Origin: Chlorobium sp.
GTDB lineage: Bacteria; Bacteroidota; Chlorobiia; Chlorobiales; Chlorobiaceae
Direction: 5' to 3'
NCBI GenBank assembly: GCA_005843815.1
Contig: SZYA01000021.1
Location: 1 to 56,261 of the forward strand
Length of the DNA: 56,261 nucleotides
The translations under genes were made by a program, and so were the position numbers. The notes under the pieces are model-generated. The model was not told the origin of the DNA. It searched no databases and was given only the letters and a program-made list of their open reading frames with translations. Position 1 is the first letter of the stretch, and each line of letters opens with the position of its first letter. Of this stretch, positions 1 to 7,830 are shown piece after piece.

Positions 1-174
1 TTCGCTCATTCTGTTGACACCTTGGGCAATACTCTGGAAGAGTTCCAGGACTCGTGCTATGGTTGATTTACCGGAGCCGTTTTTTCCAATCAAAAGCGCC
101 GAGGGGATCCCTTTTACGATCAGCTCAAAGTTTTCAAGGCATCGGTAATTATGAACATATAATCGTTGCAGCAT
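1..174 (-). CDS. AAA-family ATPase, N-terminal fragment (runs off window)
   Basis: An open frame on the minus strand starts at an ATG (complement of 172-174) and stays open for 58 codons to the window edge. The translation begins MLQRLYVHNYRCLENFEL and contains a Walker A motif, LIGKNGSGKST, at residues 28-38. The 'short beta strand, N-Y-R-C/S-L/F' start followed by an early P-loop is typical of RecF/SMC-like predicted AAA ATPases of the AAA_15/AAA_21 type, which often occur in accessory and defence loci. Walker B and the C-terminal part lie outside the window, so no function can be given. An ABC-type nucleotide-binding protein is less likely because of the start pattern. Confidence 0.75.
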   Translation of the reverse strand, partial: MLQRLYVHNYRCLENFELIVKGIPSALLIGKNGSGKSTIARVLELFQSIAQGVNRMSE

Positions 175-476
175 GGGTGTCGGGTTGGTTCGTTATGAGC
201 TATGTGGGGTCAAAATACGTATTACACCAGTCACTTCCATTTTTTGGTTGCTGGAAGAGTTAATGGACTGGTTTCCAGTGCGTATTCTTCTTGCAGATCG
301 CGTGCTTGATGCTGTCGGTTTTGAGCGGTTGCTGGAATTCGGAGGATATAGATTTGCGTTCAAAACCTCACAGGTCGTTCGCTAAAAGTTGTGAAGTATT
401 GCATACATTGTGGTTACAGTGGGAAAGATGGTGTCAAAAAAGAGGAGATCGTCATGTTCAGCAACAGGAGATCCAG
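175..476. other. 302-base stretch with no supported gene
   Basis: This stretch separates the start of the AAA ATPase from the antitoxin remnant. Short open frames exist, but none has a recognisable domain or a good ribosome-binding site. It probably holds the ATPase promoter (reading left) and degraded sequence from the same rearrangement that truncated the antitoxin gene. I see no clear repeat or insertion-sequence end in it. Confidence 0.4.
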
Positions 477-566
477 ATGACTACAGCGGAGAAACTTTAT
501 AATACAGCAAAAGAGCTTCCTGAACCGGTAGTGGCTGAATGCTGCAACTCCCACATTCTCCGATAA
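477..566 (+). pseudogene. Truncated DUF2281-like antitoxin gene
   Basis: An ATG preceded by a good Shine-Dalgarno sequence (caggag, 7-8 bases upstream) starts a frame reading MTTAEKLYNTAKELPEP and then VVAE. This closely resembles the first ~20 residues of DUF2281-type antitoxins, which are about 70-80 residues long and usually paired with a PIN-domain toxin. After residue 21 the similarity stops at about base 539. The frame then runs into antisense sequence of the cydC 3' end and stops after 29 codons. It is read here as a beheaded antitoxin whose body and toxin partner were lost. The family call rests on remembered family consensus, so moderate confidence. Confidence 0.55.
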
Positions 567-2242
567 AGCCCATTCCCGGCCATCAGCTCCCCATGCCCCC
601 CCTGCTCCACAATTCGCCCCTTCTCAAGCACAAGAATCTGGTCATACTGCTCCATCCCCTTTAAGCGGTGGGTAATTGTTATCAGCGTCTTCCCTGCACT
701 GATCTTCTTCAGGGTACTGGTTACCTCTCTCTCCGTCACGCCGTCGAGGTTGGCGGTTGCTTCGTCGAGAATCATGATTGGGGCACGTTGCAACAGGACT
801 CGGGCGATGGCGATACGTTGTCTTTCGCCACCGCTGAGTTTCATGCCGTGCTGGCCACACCATTCGTCGAGTTTTGTGGTGAAGTGGCCGAGCCCGGCGG
901 CAGTGAGCGCTTTTTTGAGATCGTCGTCGGTGGCTTCCGGCTCGGCAAGTGTCAGGTTTTCGCGAATGGTTTCGGCGAAGAGGTAGGTTTTTTGCGAGAC
1001 GAGGGCGATGTTGCGGCGCAGCTCTTCAGGGTCGAAAAGAGTGATGTTGTGGCCACCGATAGAGATGCTCCCATTGTTGCTGTTCCAGAAGCGCATGAAG
1101 AGCGAGGTGATGGTCGATTTTCCTGCTCCGCTTGGGCCGACGATGGCGATGTGCTCTCCTGGACGCACGGTGAAGTTGAGGCGGTCGAGCGCTTTTGCTG
1201 TGCTGCCGGGGTAGGTGAAGCTGAGTTTCTCCACCTTGATGGCATGGTCAGCCGGAAAGGGCACGGGAGTGGCCGGGGCGACAGTTTCCGGTTTGGCATC
1301 GAGAATTTCAAAGAGGCGCTCTCCGGCGTGCTGGTCAGCTTCAAGGTGCTTGAGGGTGGAGGGCAGCGGGAGGAATGGCTCAAACGAAGCCATGACGGCG
1401 AGAGTGATGACGGTGAGTGAAATGCCGTTGACCGCGCCGGTGCCGAGAGATGGAATGAGTGCCCAGAGAATGGCGATAAGAGCGCCGTTCATGAGGAGGC
1501 CGGTGAGCGATTCGTGCAGCCCTTCGATGATGGCGTTTTTTCTCTGTAACTGGAGCTTGCCGGTTTCGGTGCTCTGCATGGCTTCGAGGTGTGCCGGTAG
1601 CCTTCCATAGAGTTGCAGCTCTCCGATGCCCTGGAAAAGGTCGAGTGCCAGCACCTGCTGCTCAGCCTTGTAGTTCATGATGCCGACCGAGACACCACGG
1701 CTCAACTGCTTGGTAAGGAGCGGCACGCCGATACCTGCAAGAGTGTGGAAACAGAGGATAAGCAGCGCCGCCTGAAGAGAGTAGGTGCCGAGAAGAAACC
1801 ACATCAGTGCGGCCACCAGCAGGGCGGTGAGTGGTGGGCCGAGTACCCTGGTGTAGATATTTTCGAGGCTCTGTATGTCGTCCACAACCCGCTGCAGCAG
1901 GTCGCCGCTCTTGAAGTGCATGAGGCGTGCCGGTGCGAGGGGCTCAATGGCATCGTAAAACCATAGCCGCAGTTTTGCCAGAATCCTGAAGGTGATATTG
2001 TGGGAGATGAGCCGTTCGGCGTACCGGAACACTCCCCGCGAAAGTCCGAAAAAGCGCACGCCGACGATGCCAAGTTGCAGCGTCACCATCGGTGGTTGCA
2101 GGGCTGCCTTGGCGATGATGTAGGCGGAGGTCATCAGGAGTCCGATGCCGCTGCCAGAGGTAGCGAATCCTATAAGTGCGGCAAGTGCCATCCACCAGAA
2201 GTATGGTTTGACCAGTCCCGTCAAGCGAAATAAGGTTTTCAT
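497..2242 (-). CDS. cydC: ABC exporter CydC, cytochrome bd assembly
   Basis: A half-size ABC exporter of 581 residues with an N-terminal six-helix membrane domain (about residues 15-310) and a C-terminal nucleotide-binding domain. Walker A is GPSGAGKST, the signature is LSGGERQR and Walker B is IMILDEAT. In the CydDC heterodimer, CydC pairs with CydD to move thiols (glutathione/cysteine) or haem-related compounds across the inner membrane, which is needed to mature cytochrome bd oxidase. It overlaps cydD by 4 bases (ATGA), so the two are translationally coupled. The last ~12 residues (ATTGSGSSFAVL) are encoded across the antitoxin remnant, so this tail is probably an acquired read-through extension. 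cydAB is not in the window. Confidence 0.9.
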   Translation of the reverse strand: MKTLFRLTGLVKPYFWWMALAALIGFATSGSGIGLLMTSAYIIAKAALQPPMVTLQLGIVGVRFFGLSRGVFRYAERLISHNITFRILAKLRLWFYDAIEPLAPARLMHFKSGDLLQRVVDDIQSLENIYTRVLGPPLTALLVAALMWFLLGTYSLQAALLILCFHTLAGIGVPLLTKQLSRGVSVGIMNYKAEQQVLALDLFQGIGELQLYGRLPAHLEAMQSTETGKLQLQRKNAIIEGLHESLTGLLMNGALIAILWALIPSLGTGAVNGISLTVITLAVMASFEPFLPLPSTLKHLEADQHAGERLFEILDAKPETVAPATPVPFPADHAIKVEKLSFTYPGSTAKALDRLNFTVRPGEHIAIVGPSGAGKSTITSLFMRFWNSNNGSISIGGHNITLFDPEELRRNIALVSQKTYLFAETIRENLTLAEPEATDDDLKKALTAAGLGHFTTKLDEWCGQHGMKLSGGERQRIAIARVLLQRAPIMILDEATANLDGVTEREVTSTLKKISAGKTLITITHRLKGMEQYDQILVLEKGRIVEQGGHGELMAGNGLYRRMWELQHSATTGSGSSFAVL

Positions 2243-3978
2243 GATTCTCTCTCCTGTTGCAGAAGCAGGCTGTCGCGGTAAAAGCCTCCGTTGGCCATCA
2301 GCTCCTCATGGGTGCCGCACTGGGTGATTTTCCCGTGGCTGACGACGATGATTTGTTCTGCTGAACGTATCGTTTCGAGCCGGTGGGCAATGATGACGGT
2401 GGTTCTCCCTCTCATCAGCTCCTGGATGGAGTTGCGCAGTGCCGCTTCGAGTTCAGGGTCGGTGTGCGAGGTTGGTTCGTCGAGCACCAGCAACGGAGCG
2501 TTTTTCAGGAATGCGCGGGCCAGTGCCACCCGTTGCGCCTCTCCGCCGCTCAGCCGTGTCCCCTCTTCGCCAATCATGGTTTCAAGTCCATCGGGCAGCG
2601 TCTTGATAAAGCTGGTGAGGCCGGTCTTGTTCAGTGCGATCTCCATCTCCTCTGCTGAAGCCTCCGGTTTTGCGAGGAGAATATTCTTCCGTAGCGTGGC
2701 GTTGAAAAGGTAGGGATGCTGCGGAACCCATGAAATTTGGCGATGCCACTCCTCAAGCGGAATGTCGCGAATCGGGTTGCCGTCGATGGTGATTCGCCCT
2801 TTGCCGGGCTCCTGAAACCGGAGGAGCAGGTTGATCAGGGTGCTCTTTCCTGAACCGCTCGGGCCGATGATGGCGGTGGTTTTACCGGCGGGAATGGTGG
2901 TATTGATCCCTTCAAGCGCTGGCCGCGAGCTGCCGGGATAGGTGTAGGTGAGGTCAGTAAATGCCATGAGCCTTTTTCCGGCGCTCTCCTGCACCGCAAA
3001 GGCAGGCTTCTGTACCGCAGCAGGCAGACTCTGGTCAAGAATGGCAAAGATCTCCTTTGAGGCGCTGACGCCCTCCATTCCCGCATGAAATTTGGTGCCG
3101 AGCTGGCGCAGTGGGAGGTAGAAGTCGGGCGTGAGTATCAGCACAAAAATCGCGTGCTGAAAGGTGAGCTGACCACCCATAAGACGGAGCCCGATACCGA
3201 CGGCAATCATGGCGGTGCCGATGGTGCCCACCAGTTCAAGCGTCAGTGAGGAGAGAAAGGCCACTTTCAGGACGCGCATGGTAGCATGGCGGAAGCTTTC
3301 GCCCGACTCTTCGATTGCGTCATGCTGCCGCTGGCTCTGCGCAAAGAGTTTCAGAGTCGGCAGCCCTTGCAGCACATCAAGGAAAAAGCCGCTCATTCGG
3401 CTCATGGTTTTCCACTGCTTTTCAGTCATGGCGCTGGCCGATTTCCCGATCAGAATCATGAAGAGGGGAATAAGGGGGGCCGTGAGGAGCAAAATGCCAC
3501 CTGAAATCGGGTCGCCGGGCAGAATGGTGCCCGCAATCAGGAGTGGCGTGAAAAGGGCAAAAAAGATCTGCGGGATATATTGGCTGTAGTAGGCATCGAG
3601 CGCTTCAACCCCTTTCAAAAGGGTGGTGCTGAGCCGTCCACTCTGTACCGACTTGGCATAGATCGGCCCGAGCACGCCGACCGTGCTGGTGAGCCGGGTG
3701 AACACCTTCTTGCGGATAATGAGTGTGCCGCGGTTAGCTTCGGTATGGGAGAACCAGTTAAAGGCCATGCGGAGGGTGCTGAAGAGCGCAAAGAGGCCAA
3801 GCGGCAGGAAGAGCCTCTCTATGCCGCTTTTCTGGATAAAGGCGCTGTCGATCACCTGGCTGAGGTAGTAGGCCTGGGCAACCAGCATCGCCGCAGCAAG
3901 AATTCCCGATATAATCGAAACGATAAACGGCTTGCCATCTTCTTTAAGCAACTGGAAGAGGCGCCGGTCAATATTCAT
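2239..3978 (-). CDS. cydD: ABC exporter CydD, cytochrome bd assembly
   Basis: The partner half-transporter, 579 residues, is the first gene of the cydDC pair. An N-terminal membrane domain with about six helices contains the CydD-typical segment LTPDFYLPLRQLGTKFHAG near residue 290. The C-terminal ATPase has Walker A GPSGSGKST, signature LSGGEAQR and Walker B LLVLDEPT. The start is the ATG at 3978. The gene is divergent from mutS2, with about 215 bases between them holding both promoters. For a green sulfur bacterium, cydDC points to a cytochrome bd oxidase used to remove oxygen rather than to grow on it (inference). CydC and CydD are assigned by order and sequence flavour. Swapping the labels is the only realistic alternative. 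Confidence 0.9.
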   Translation of the reverse strand: MNIDRRLFQLLKEDGKPFIVSIISGILAAAMLVAQAYYLSQVIDSAFIQKSGIERLFLPLGLFALFSTLRMAFNWFSHTEANRGTLIIRKKVFTRLTSTVGVLGPIYAKSVQSGRLSTTLLKGVEALDAYYSQYIPQIFFALFTPLLIAGTILPGDPISGGILLLTAPLIPLFMILIGKSASAMTEKQWKTMSRMSGFFLDVLQGLPTLKLFAQSQRQHDAIEESGESFRHATMRVLKVAFLSSLTLELVGTIGTAMIAVGIGLRLMGGQLTFQHAIFVLILTPDFYLPLRQLGTKFHAGMEGVSASKEIFAILDQSLPAAVQKPAFAVQESAGKRLMAFTDLTYTYPGSSRPALEGINTTIPAGKTTAIIGPSGSGKSTLINLLLRFQEPGKGRITIDGNPIRDIPLEEWHRQISWVPQHPYLFNATLRKNILLAKPEASAEEMEIALNKTGLTSFIKTLPDGLETMIGEEGTRLSGGEAQRVALARAFLKNAPLLVLDEPTSHTDPELEAALRNSIQELMRGRTTVIIAHRLETIRSAEQIIVVSHGKITQCGTHEELMANGGFYRDSLLLQQERES

Positions 3979-4194
3979 GGTTCATGCTTGTTCGTTTTTC
4001 TGCAAAAGGGGTAGTAGTGTACATAATAAAAGGATTGTATGCAATGGGGTGGGCTTGTATGGAAATGGTTACTGGGGGCAATGAGTTCCCTGGGGGGTGT
4101 TAAAGTAATATGGCTGTCAAGAGTTGTGAATAGTTATTCGCCTCAGTTCCCTATATTCAGAAAACAGCAGGCATTTGTCCATCACCATCTCCCC

Positions 4195-6576
4195 ATGAAC
4201 CCTACCACCCTCAAAAAGCTCGAATTCGACAAAGTCGTCCTCTATGCTTCTCAGCTCTGCCTCTCGGCGATGGGGCGCGACCAGCTTCTTGCTGCCGTCC
4301 CGCAAAGAGATCGGCAGGCGCTTGTCACCGAGCTTGAGCGGCTGCTTGAGTTGCGCAATCTGCTTCAGGAGGGGATGGCGCTTCCCTTCTCTTATCTGCC
4401 CGACACCCGCCCGCTGCTGAAAAAGCTGGAGCTGCTGGGGAGCTATCTGGAGACGGAGGAGCTGCAGGATATCTATCATCTCCTCTTTTCCTCGGTGCAG
4501 TTGCGGAAGTTTATGGTGCTCAACCGCGAAGTCTATCCGCTGCTCAATGAGTTTACTCTGCAGCTCTGGCTTGAGAGTGCTCTTCAGGCGGGGATTCGCC
4601 GGATTATTGATGAGCAGGGGAGGGTGCGCGATACGGCGAGTGATGCGCTCCTGATGATTCGCGGGGAGCTGCTGAGCAGTCGTGAACTGATTCGCCGGAG
4701 AATGGAGCGGCTGCTTCGTCGCTCCCAGGAGAGTGGCTGGCTGATGGAGGAGAGGGTGGCTATAAAGAATGGCCGTTTGACGCTTGGGCTGAAGGTGGAG
4801 TACAAGTACAAGATTGCCGGGTATATCCAGGATTACTCCGGCTCGGGGCAGACGGTTTTTATTGAGCCTGCTGAAACGCTGGAGATCAGTAACCGCATTC
4901 AGGATTTGCAGATCAGCGAACGGCGGGAGATTGAGCGCATTCTGAAGGAGATGACGGGGGAGATTCGGCAGGAGCGCCACAACATTCAGCACAATGAAGC
5001 TCTGCTTGCGGCCTTCGATGCCCTCTATGGACGGGCGCGGTTTGCCGTTGAAACCCATGCGGTGCTGCCCTCCATTACGGAAGGGCAGGCACTTCGCATT
5101 GTGAAAGGCTATCACCCCTGGCTGCTGATTTCGCATCGTCAGAAGGAGGTGCAGCCTCTTGACCTGATTCTGGATGTGGAGGAGCGGGTTCTGGTGATTT
5201 CCGGCCCCAATGCTGGCGGAAAGTCGGTGGCGATGAAGAGCGCCGGGCTGCTCTGCTGTATGCTGGTTCATGGCTATCTGCTCCCTTGCAGCGAGAGCTC
5301 GGTGTATCCCCTTTTCCGCGATATTTTTATCGAAATCGGCGATGACCAGTCGATTGAAAATGACCTCTCCACCTTCAGCTCGCATCTTGGCGCTATCAAG
5401 ACGATTCTTGATGGCGCTGGCAGCCGCGATCTGGTGCTGATTGATGAACTCTGTGCAGGTACCGATGTGGAAGAGGGGGGAGCCATTGCCCGTGCGGTGA
5501 TTGAGGAGCTGCTCAGTCGCGCCACCAAGAGCATTGTGACCACCCACCTTGGCGAGTTGAAGGCTTATGCCCATGAACGGGCGGGTGTGGTGAATGGCGC
5601 GATGGAGTTTGACCGGGCGGAGCTTCTGCCCACCTTCAGGTTTGTCAAGGGGCTGCCCGGCAACAGCTTTGCCTTTGCCATGATGAAGCGGATGGGCTTT
5701 GCGGGAAAAATGGTTGAGCGGGCATCCTCCTTTATGCTGCATGAGCGCATCGGGCTCGACCGTATGCTTGATGACCTGAGCCGCATGTTTGAGGAGAACC
5801 GCCTACTGAAGCAGCAGCTTGAGCTGGATAAAGCGGATATGGAGAAAAGGGAGTTCTCATTGCGGCAGGATGAAAAAGCCTTTGAGCAGAAGCGCCGAAA
5901 TGCAAAGCTCGGAGCATCGCGGGAGCTTCAGAAGGAACTTGAAGAAGCCCGACAGGAGATACGTGAGATTCTGCAGGAGGTGAAGGCCGCTCCGACCGAC
6001 GAAAAGATTGTGCACGTTGCCAGAAAAAAACTTGGCATCAAAAAACAGCAGGCCGAAAAGAGTGAGTCGCTGCTGCGTGCAAGAGCTGAAGCAGTGGCCA
6101 AAGTTGATCGTACAATACGTCCGGGCGACCTTGTCTCTATTCTCGATACCAATACCTCCGGTGAGGTTGAGAGTGTTCATGGTGAGAGTGTGGTGGTGCT
6201 CTGTGGTAATTTCAGGCTCACCACGGCGCTGAAAAATCTTGAAAAAACATCAAAAACGCAGGCGAAAAAGAGTCTGCGACAGCCTGAACCTCGGCAGCAA
6301 AAAAGCTCATGGTCGGCCATGACGACAGGGATTGAGTCAACAAAACTTGATGTGCGGGGGTTGACTGCTGATGAGGCAACCCTGAAAATTGAGAGATTTC
6401 TTGACACCATGCGCCTGAACCGCATTTATGCAGCTATGATTCTGCATGGCAAGGGCACCGGGTCGCTCCGCAAAAGAACGGCGGAGTGTTTGCAGCAGCA
6501 TCCGGCGGTCAAGAGCTTTCGGCTTGGTGAGTGGGGTGAAGGCGGTGATGGCGTTACCTTTGTGGAGCTGGAGTAG
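4195..6576 (+). CDS. mutS2: MutS2 / RqcU-type ATPase with Smr nuclease domain
   Basis: A MutS2 protein of 793 residues. The frame is open further upstream, but the ATG at 4195 gives MNPTTLKKLEFDKV, the usual MutS2 start. It has the MutS core and clamp helices, then an ATPase with Walker A GPNAGGKS near residue 336 and the motif DELCAGTDVEEGGA. A long charged coiled coil follows at about residues 510-640. The C-terminal Smr domain has LDVRG near 718 and HGKGTG near 750. MutS2 lacks the mismatch-recognition domain of MutS. In other bacteria it suppresses recombination, and it binds collided ribosomes and splits them for rescue. The Smr domain can cut nucleic acid. Confidence 0.92.
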   Translation: MNPTTLKKLEFDKVVLYASQLCLSAMGRDQLLAAVPQRDRQALVTELERLLELRNLLQEGMALPFSYLPDTRPLLKKLELLGSYLETEELQDIYHLLFSSVQLRKFMVLNREVYPLLNEFTLQLWLESALQAGIRRIIDEQGRVRDTASDALLMIRGELLSSRELIRRRMERLLRRSQESGWLMEERVAIKNGRLTLGLKVEYKYKIAGYIQDYSGSGQTVFIEPAETLEISNRIQDLQISERREIERILKEMTGEIRQERHNIQHNEALLAAFDALYGRARFAVETHAVLPSITEGQALRIVKGYHPWLLISHRQKEVQPLDLILDVEERVLVISGPNAGGKSVAMKSAGLLCCMLVHGYLLPCSESSVYPLFRDIFIEIGDDQSIENDLSTFSSHLGAIKTILDGAGSRDLVLIDELCAGTDVEEGGAIARAVIEELLSRATKSIVTTHLGELKAYAHERAGVVNGAMEFDRAELLPTFRFVKGLPGNSFAFAMMKRMGFAGKMVERASSFMLHERIGLDRMLDDLSRMFEENRLLKQQLELDKADMEKREFSLRQDEKAFEQKRRNAKLGASRELQKELEEARQEIREILQEVKAAPTDEKIVHVARKKLGIKKQQAEKSESLLRARAEAVAKVDRTIRPGDLVSILDTNTSGEVESVHGESVVVLCGNFRLTTALKNLEKTSKTQAKKSLRQPEPRQQKSSWSAMTTGIESTKLDVRGLTADEATLKIERFLDTMRLNRIYAAMILHGKGTGSLRKRTAECLQQHPAVKSFRLGEWGEGGDGVTFVELE

Positions 6577-6737
6577 AGGTTTTTTTACAAGAGAACAGAT
6601 CCTGGAGGTGATCCGGCAGCAGCGATTTCGAGAATCTCTTTTCAGTGATTGAAAAAGCGCATTCAAAGCTGTATCTTGAAGGAAAAAGAAGAGTCACGCT
6701 TTTGCCGTGATAATGTTATCTATAAATAGAGCAGGGC

Positions 6738-7349
6738 TTGAGAGACGAGTATCTAACCATACCCAACCAGTTGACCGCTTTGCGGATTCTGCTTGTTCCT
6801 GTTTTCGTGGCATTGCTGCTGCAGGAGGACCCTTGGCTCAAGCTTTTGGGTGTTATCGTGTTTGTCGTGGCCTCTCTTACCGACATCTATGACGGGTATC
6901 ATGCACGGAAATATGGTGTTGAGAGTCGGCTGGGTGCTTTTCTGGATCCACTTGCCGACAAATTGCTCATTACTGCGGCTTTTTTCCTCTATGTCTGGAT
7001 GGGCTATCTGGTGCTCTGGATGGTGATTCTGGTTGTGATTCGCGATGTTGTGGTGACGGCGTTGCGGGTTTATGCCGAATATAAAAACAGGCCGGTGGTG
7101 ACCAGTGTTGAGGCGAAGTATAAGACCCTGGCGCAAAACATTCTGGTCTATCTGATCATGGTGCTCATCCTGATGAAGGAGGCTGCATTTTTCGGTTCGA
7201 GCCTCTCCGTTACCGTGAACCAGTTTCTTCTCTCCGACTCGCTCTACTATATCATGCTGGTGGTGACTCTCTTTACGGTCTATACCGGAGTCTCCTATCT
7301 GGTCAGCAACTGGAGCAGCTACTTTCAGAAGTCGCTTGAGAGTCGCTGA
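6738..7349 (+). CDS. pgsA: CDP-diacylglycerol-glycerol-3-phosphate 3-phosphatidyltransferase
   Basis: A 203-residue integral membrane enzyme that joins CDP-diacylglycerol and glycerol-3-phosphate to make phosphatidylglycerol phosphate. The CDP-alcohol phosphotransferase signature D-x2-DG-x2-AR-x8-G-x3-D-x3-D is complete (DIYDGYHARKYGVESRLGAF, then LDPLAD, near residues 49-73). Several hydrophobic segments follow. The start must be the TTG at 6738: an in-frame TAA at 6723-6725 closes the frame upstream and there is no ATG in between, so this gene uses a rare start. The next gene, pgpA, begins 7 bases later and encodes the following step of the pathway, so the two form a functional pair. Confidence 0.9.
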   Translation: MRDEYLTIPNQLTALRILLVPVFVALLLQEDPWLKLLGVIVFVVASLTDIYDGYHARKYGVESRLGAFLDPLADKLLITAAFFLYVWMGYLVLWMVILVVIRDVVVTALRVYAEYKNRPVVTSVEAKYKTLAQNILVYLIMVLILMKEAAFFGSSLSVTVNQFLLSDSLYYIMLVVTLFTVYTGVSYLVSNWSSYFQKSLESR

Positions 7350-7356
7350 GGTTATC

Positions 7357-7830
7357 ATGCGACTTGCAGCAAAAATTCTCTCCACCTGTTTCGGAATCGG
7401 GTATTTCCCTGTGGCTCCCGGGACGGTAACGAGCATTTTGGCCGTTCTTTGCTATTATTTTATCCCGGTACTTCATGAGCCACCGCTCCTTCTCTCCCTT
7501 ATCTTGCTCTCCACCGCTGTTGGTGTCTGGTCGGGAAGGCTGATGGAAGCGGAGTTCGGAGAGGATCCATCTATTGTGACGATTGATGAGCTTGCCGGCC
7601 AGTGGCTGGCGCTGGCGTTTCTGCCTGAAGGGTGGTTGCCGGCCCTGCTCTCGCTTGCCTTTTTCCGTTATTTCGATATCGCAAAACCGGGACCGATTGA
7701 TGCTGCCCAGCGGTTCCCCGGTGGCTGGGGAATCATGGCTGACGATCTGCTTGCCGGGCTGTTTGCCAATTTTTCAGTACAGGTGTTGCTTGGGATGCTT
7801 ACCTTTTTTCACCTCTGGCCATTTTTGTAA
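7357..7830 (+). CDS. pgpA: Phosphatidylglycerophosphatase A
   Basis: A 157-residue PgpA-family membrane phosphatase that removes the phosphate from phosphatidylglycerol phosphate. The diagnostic motifs are present: VTIDELAGQW, FFRYFDIAKPGPI and GGWGIMADDLLAG. The ATG at 7357 is chosen because a Shine-Dalgarno sequence (tgagg) lies 6 bases upstream. An upstream TTG at 7336 would make a longer protein overlapping pgsA and is less likely. The 3' end overlaps the convergent dxs gene by 22 bases. With pgsA it supplies phosphatidylglycerol, a major lipid of photosynthetic membranes. Confidence 0.9.
   Translation: MRLAAKILSTCFGIGYFPVAPGTVTSILAVLCYYFIPVLHEPPLLLSLILLSTAVGVWSGRLMEAEFGEDPSIVTIDELAGQWLALAFLPEGWLPALLSLAFFRYFDIAKPGPIDAAQRFPGGWGIMADDLLAGLFANFSVQVLLGMLTFFHLWPFL

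Noticed and set aside
4117..5742. 541-codon frame antisense to mutS2
   Set aside because: It is entirely opposite a well-conserved MutS2 with intact ATPase motifs. The translation is low-complexity (rich in H, Q, L) and has no recognisable start region.
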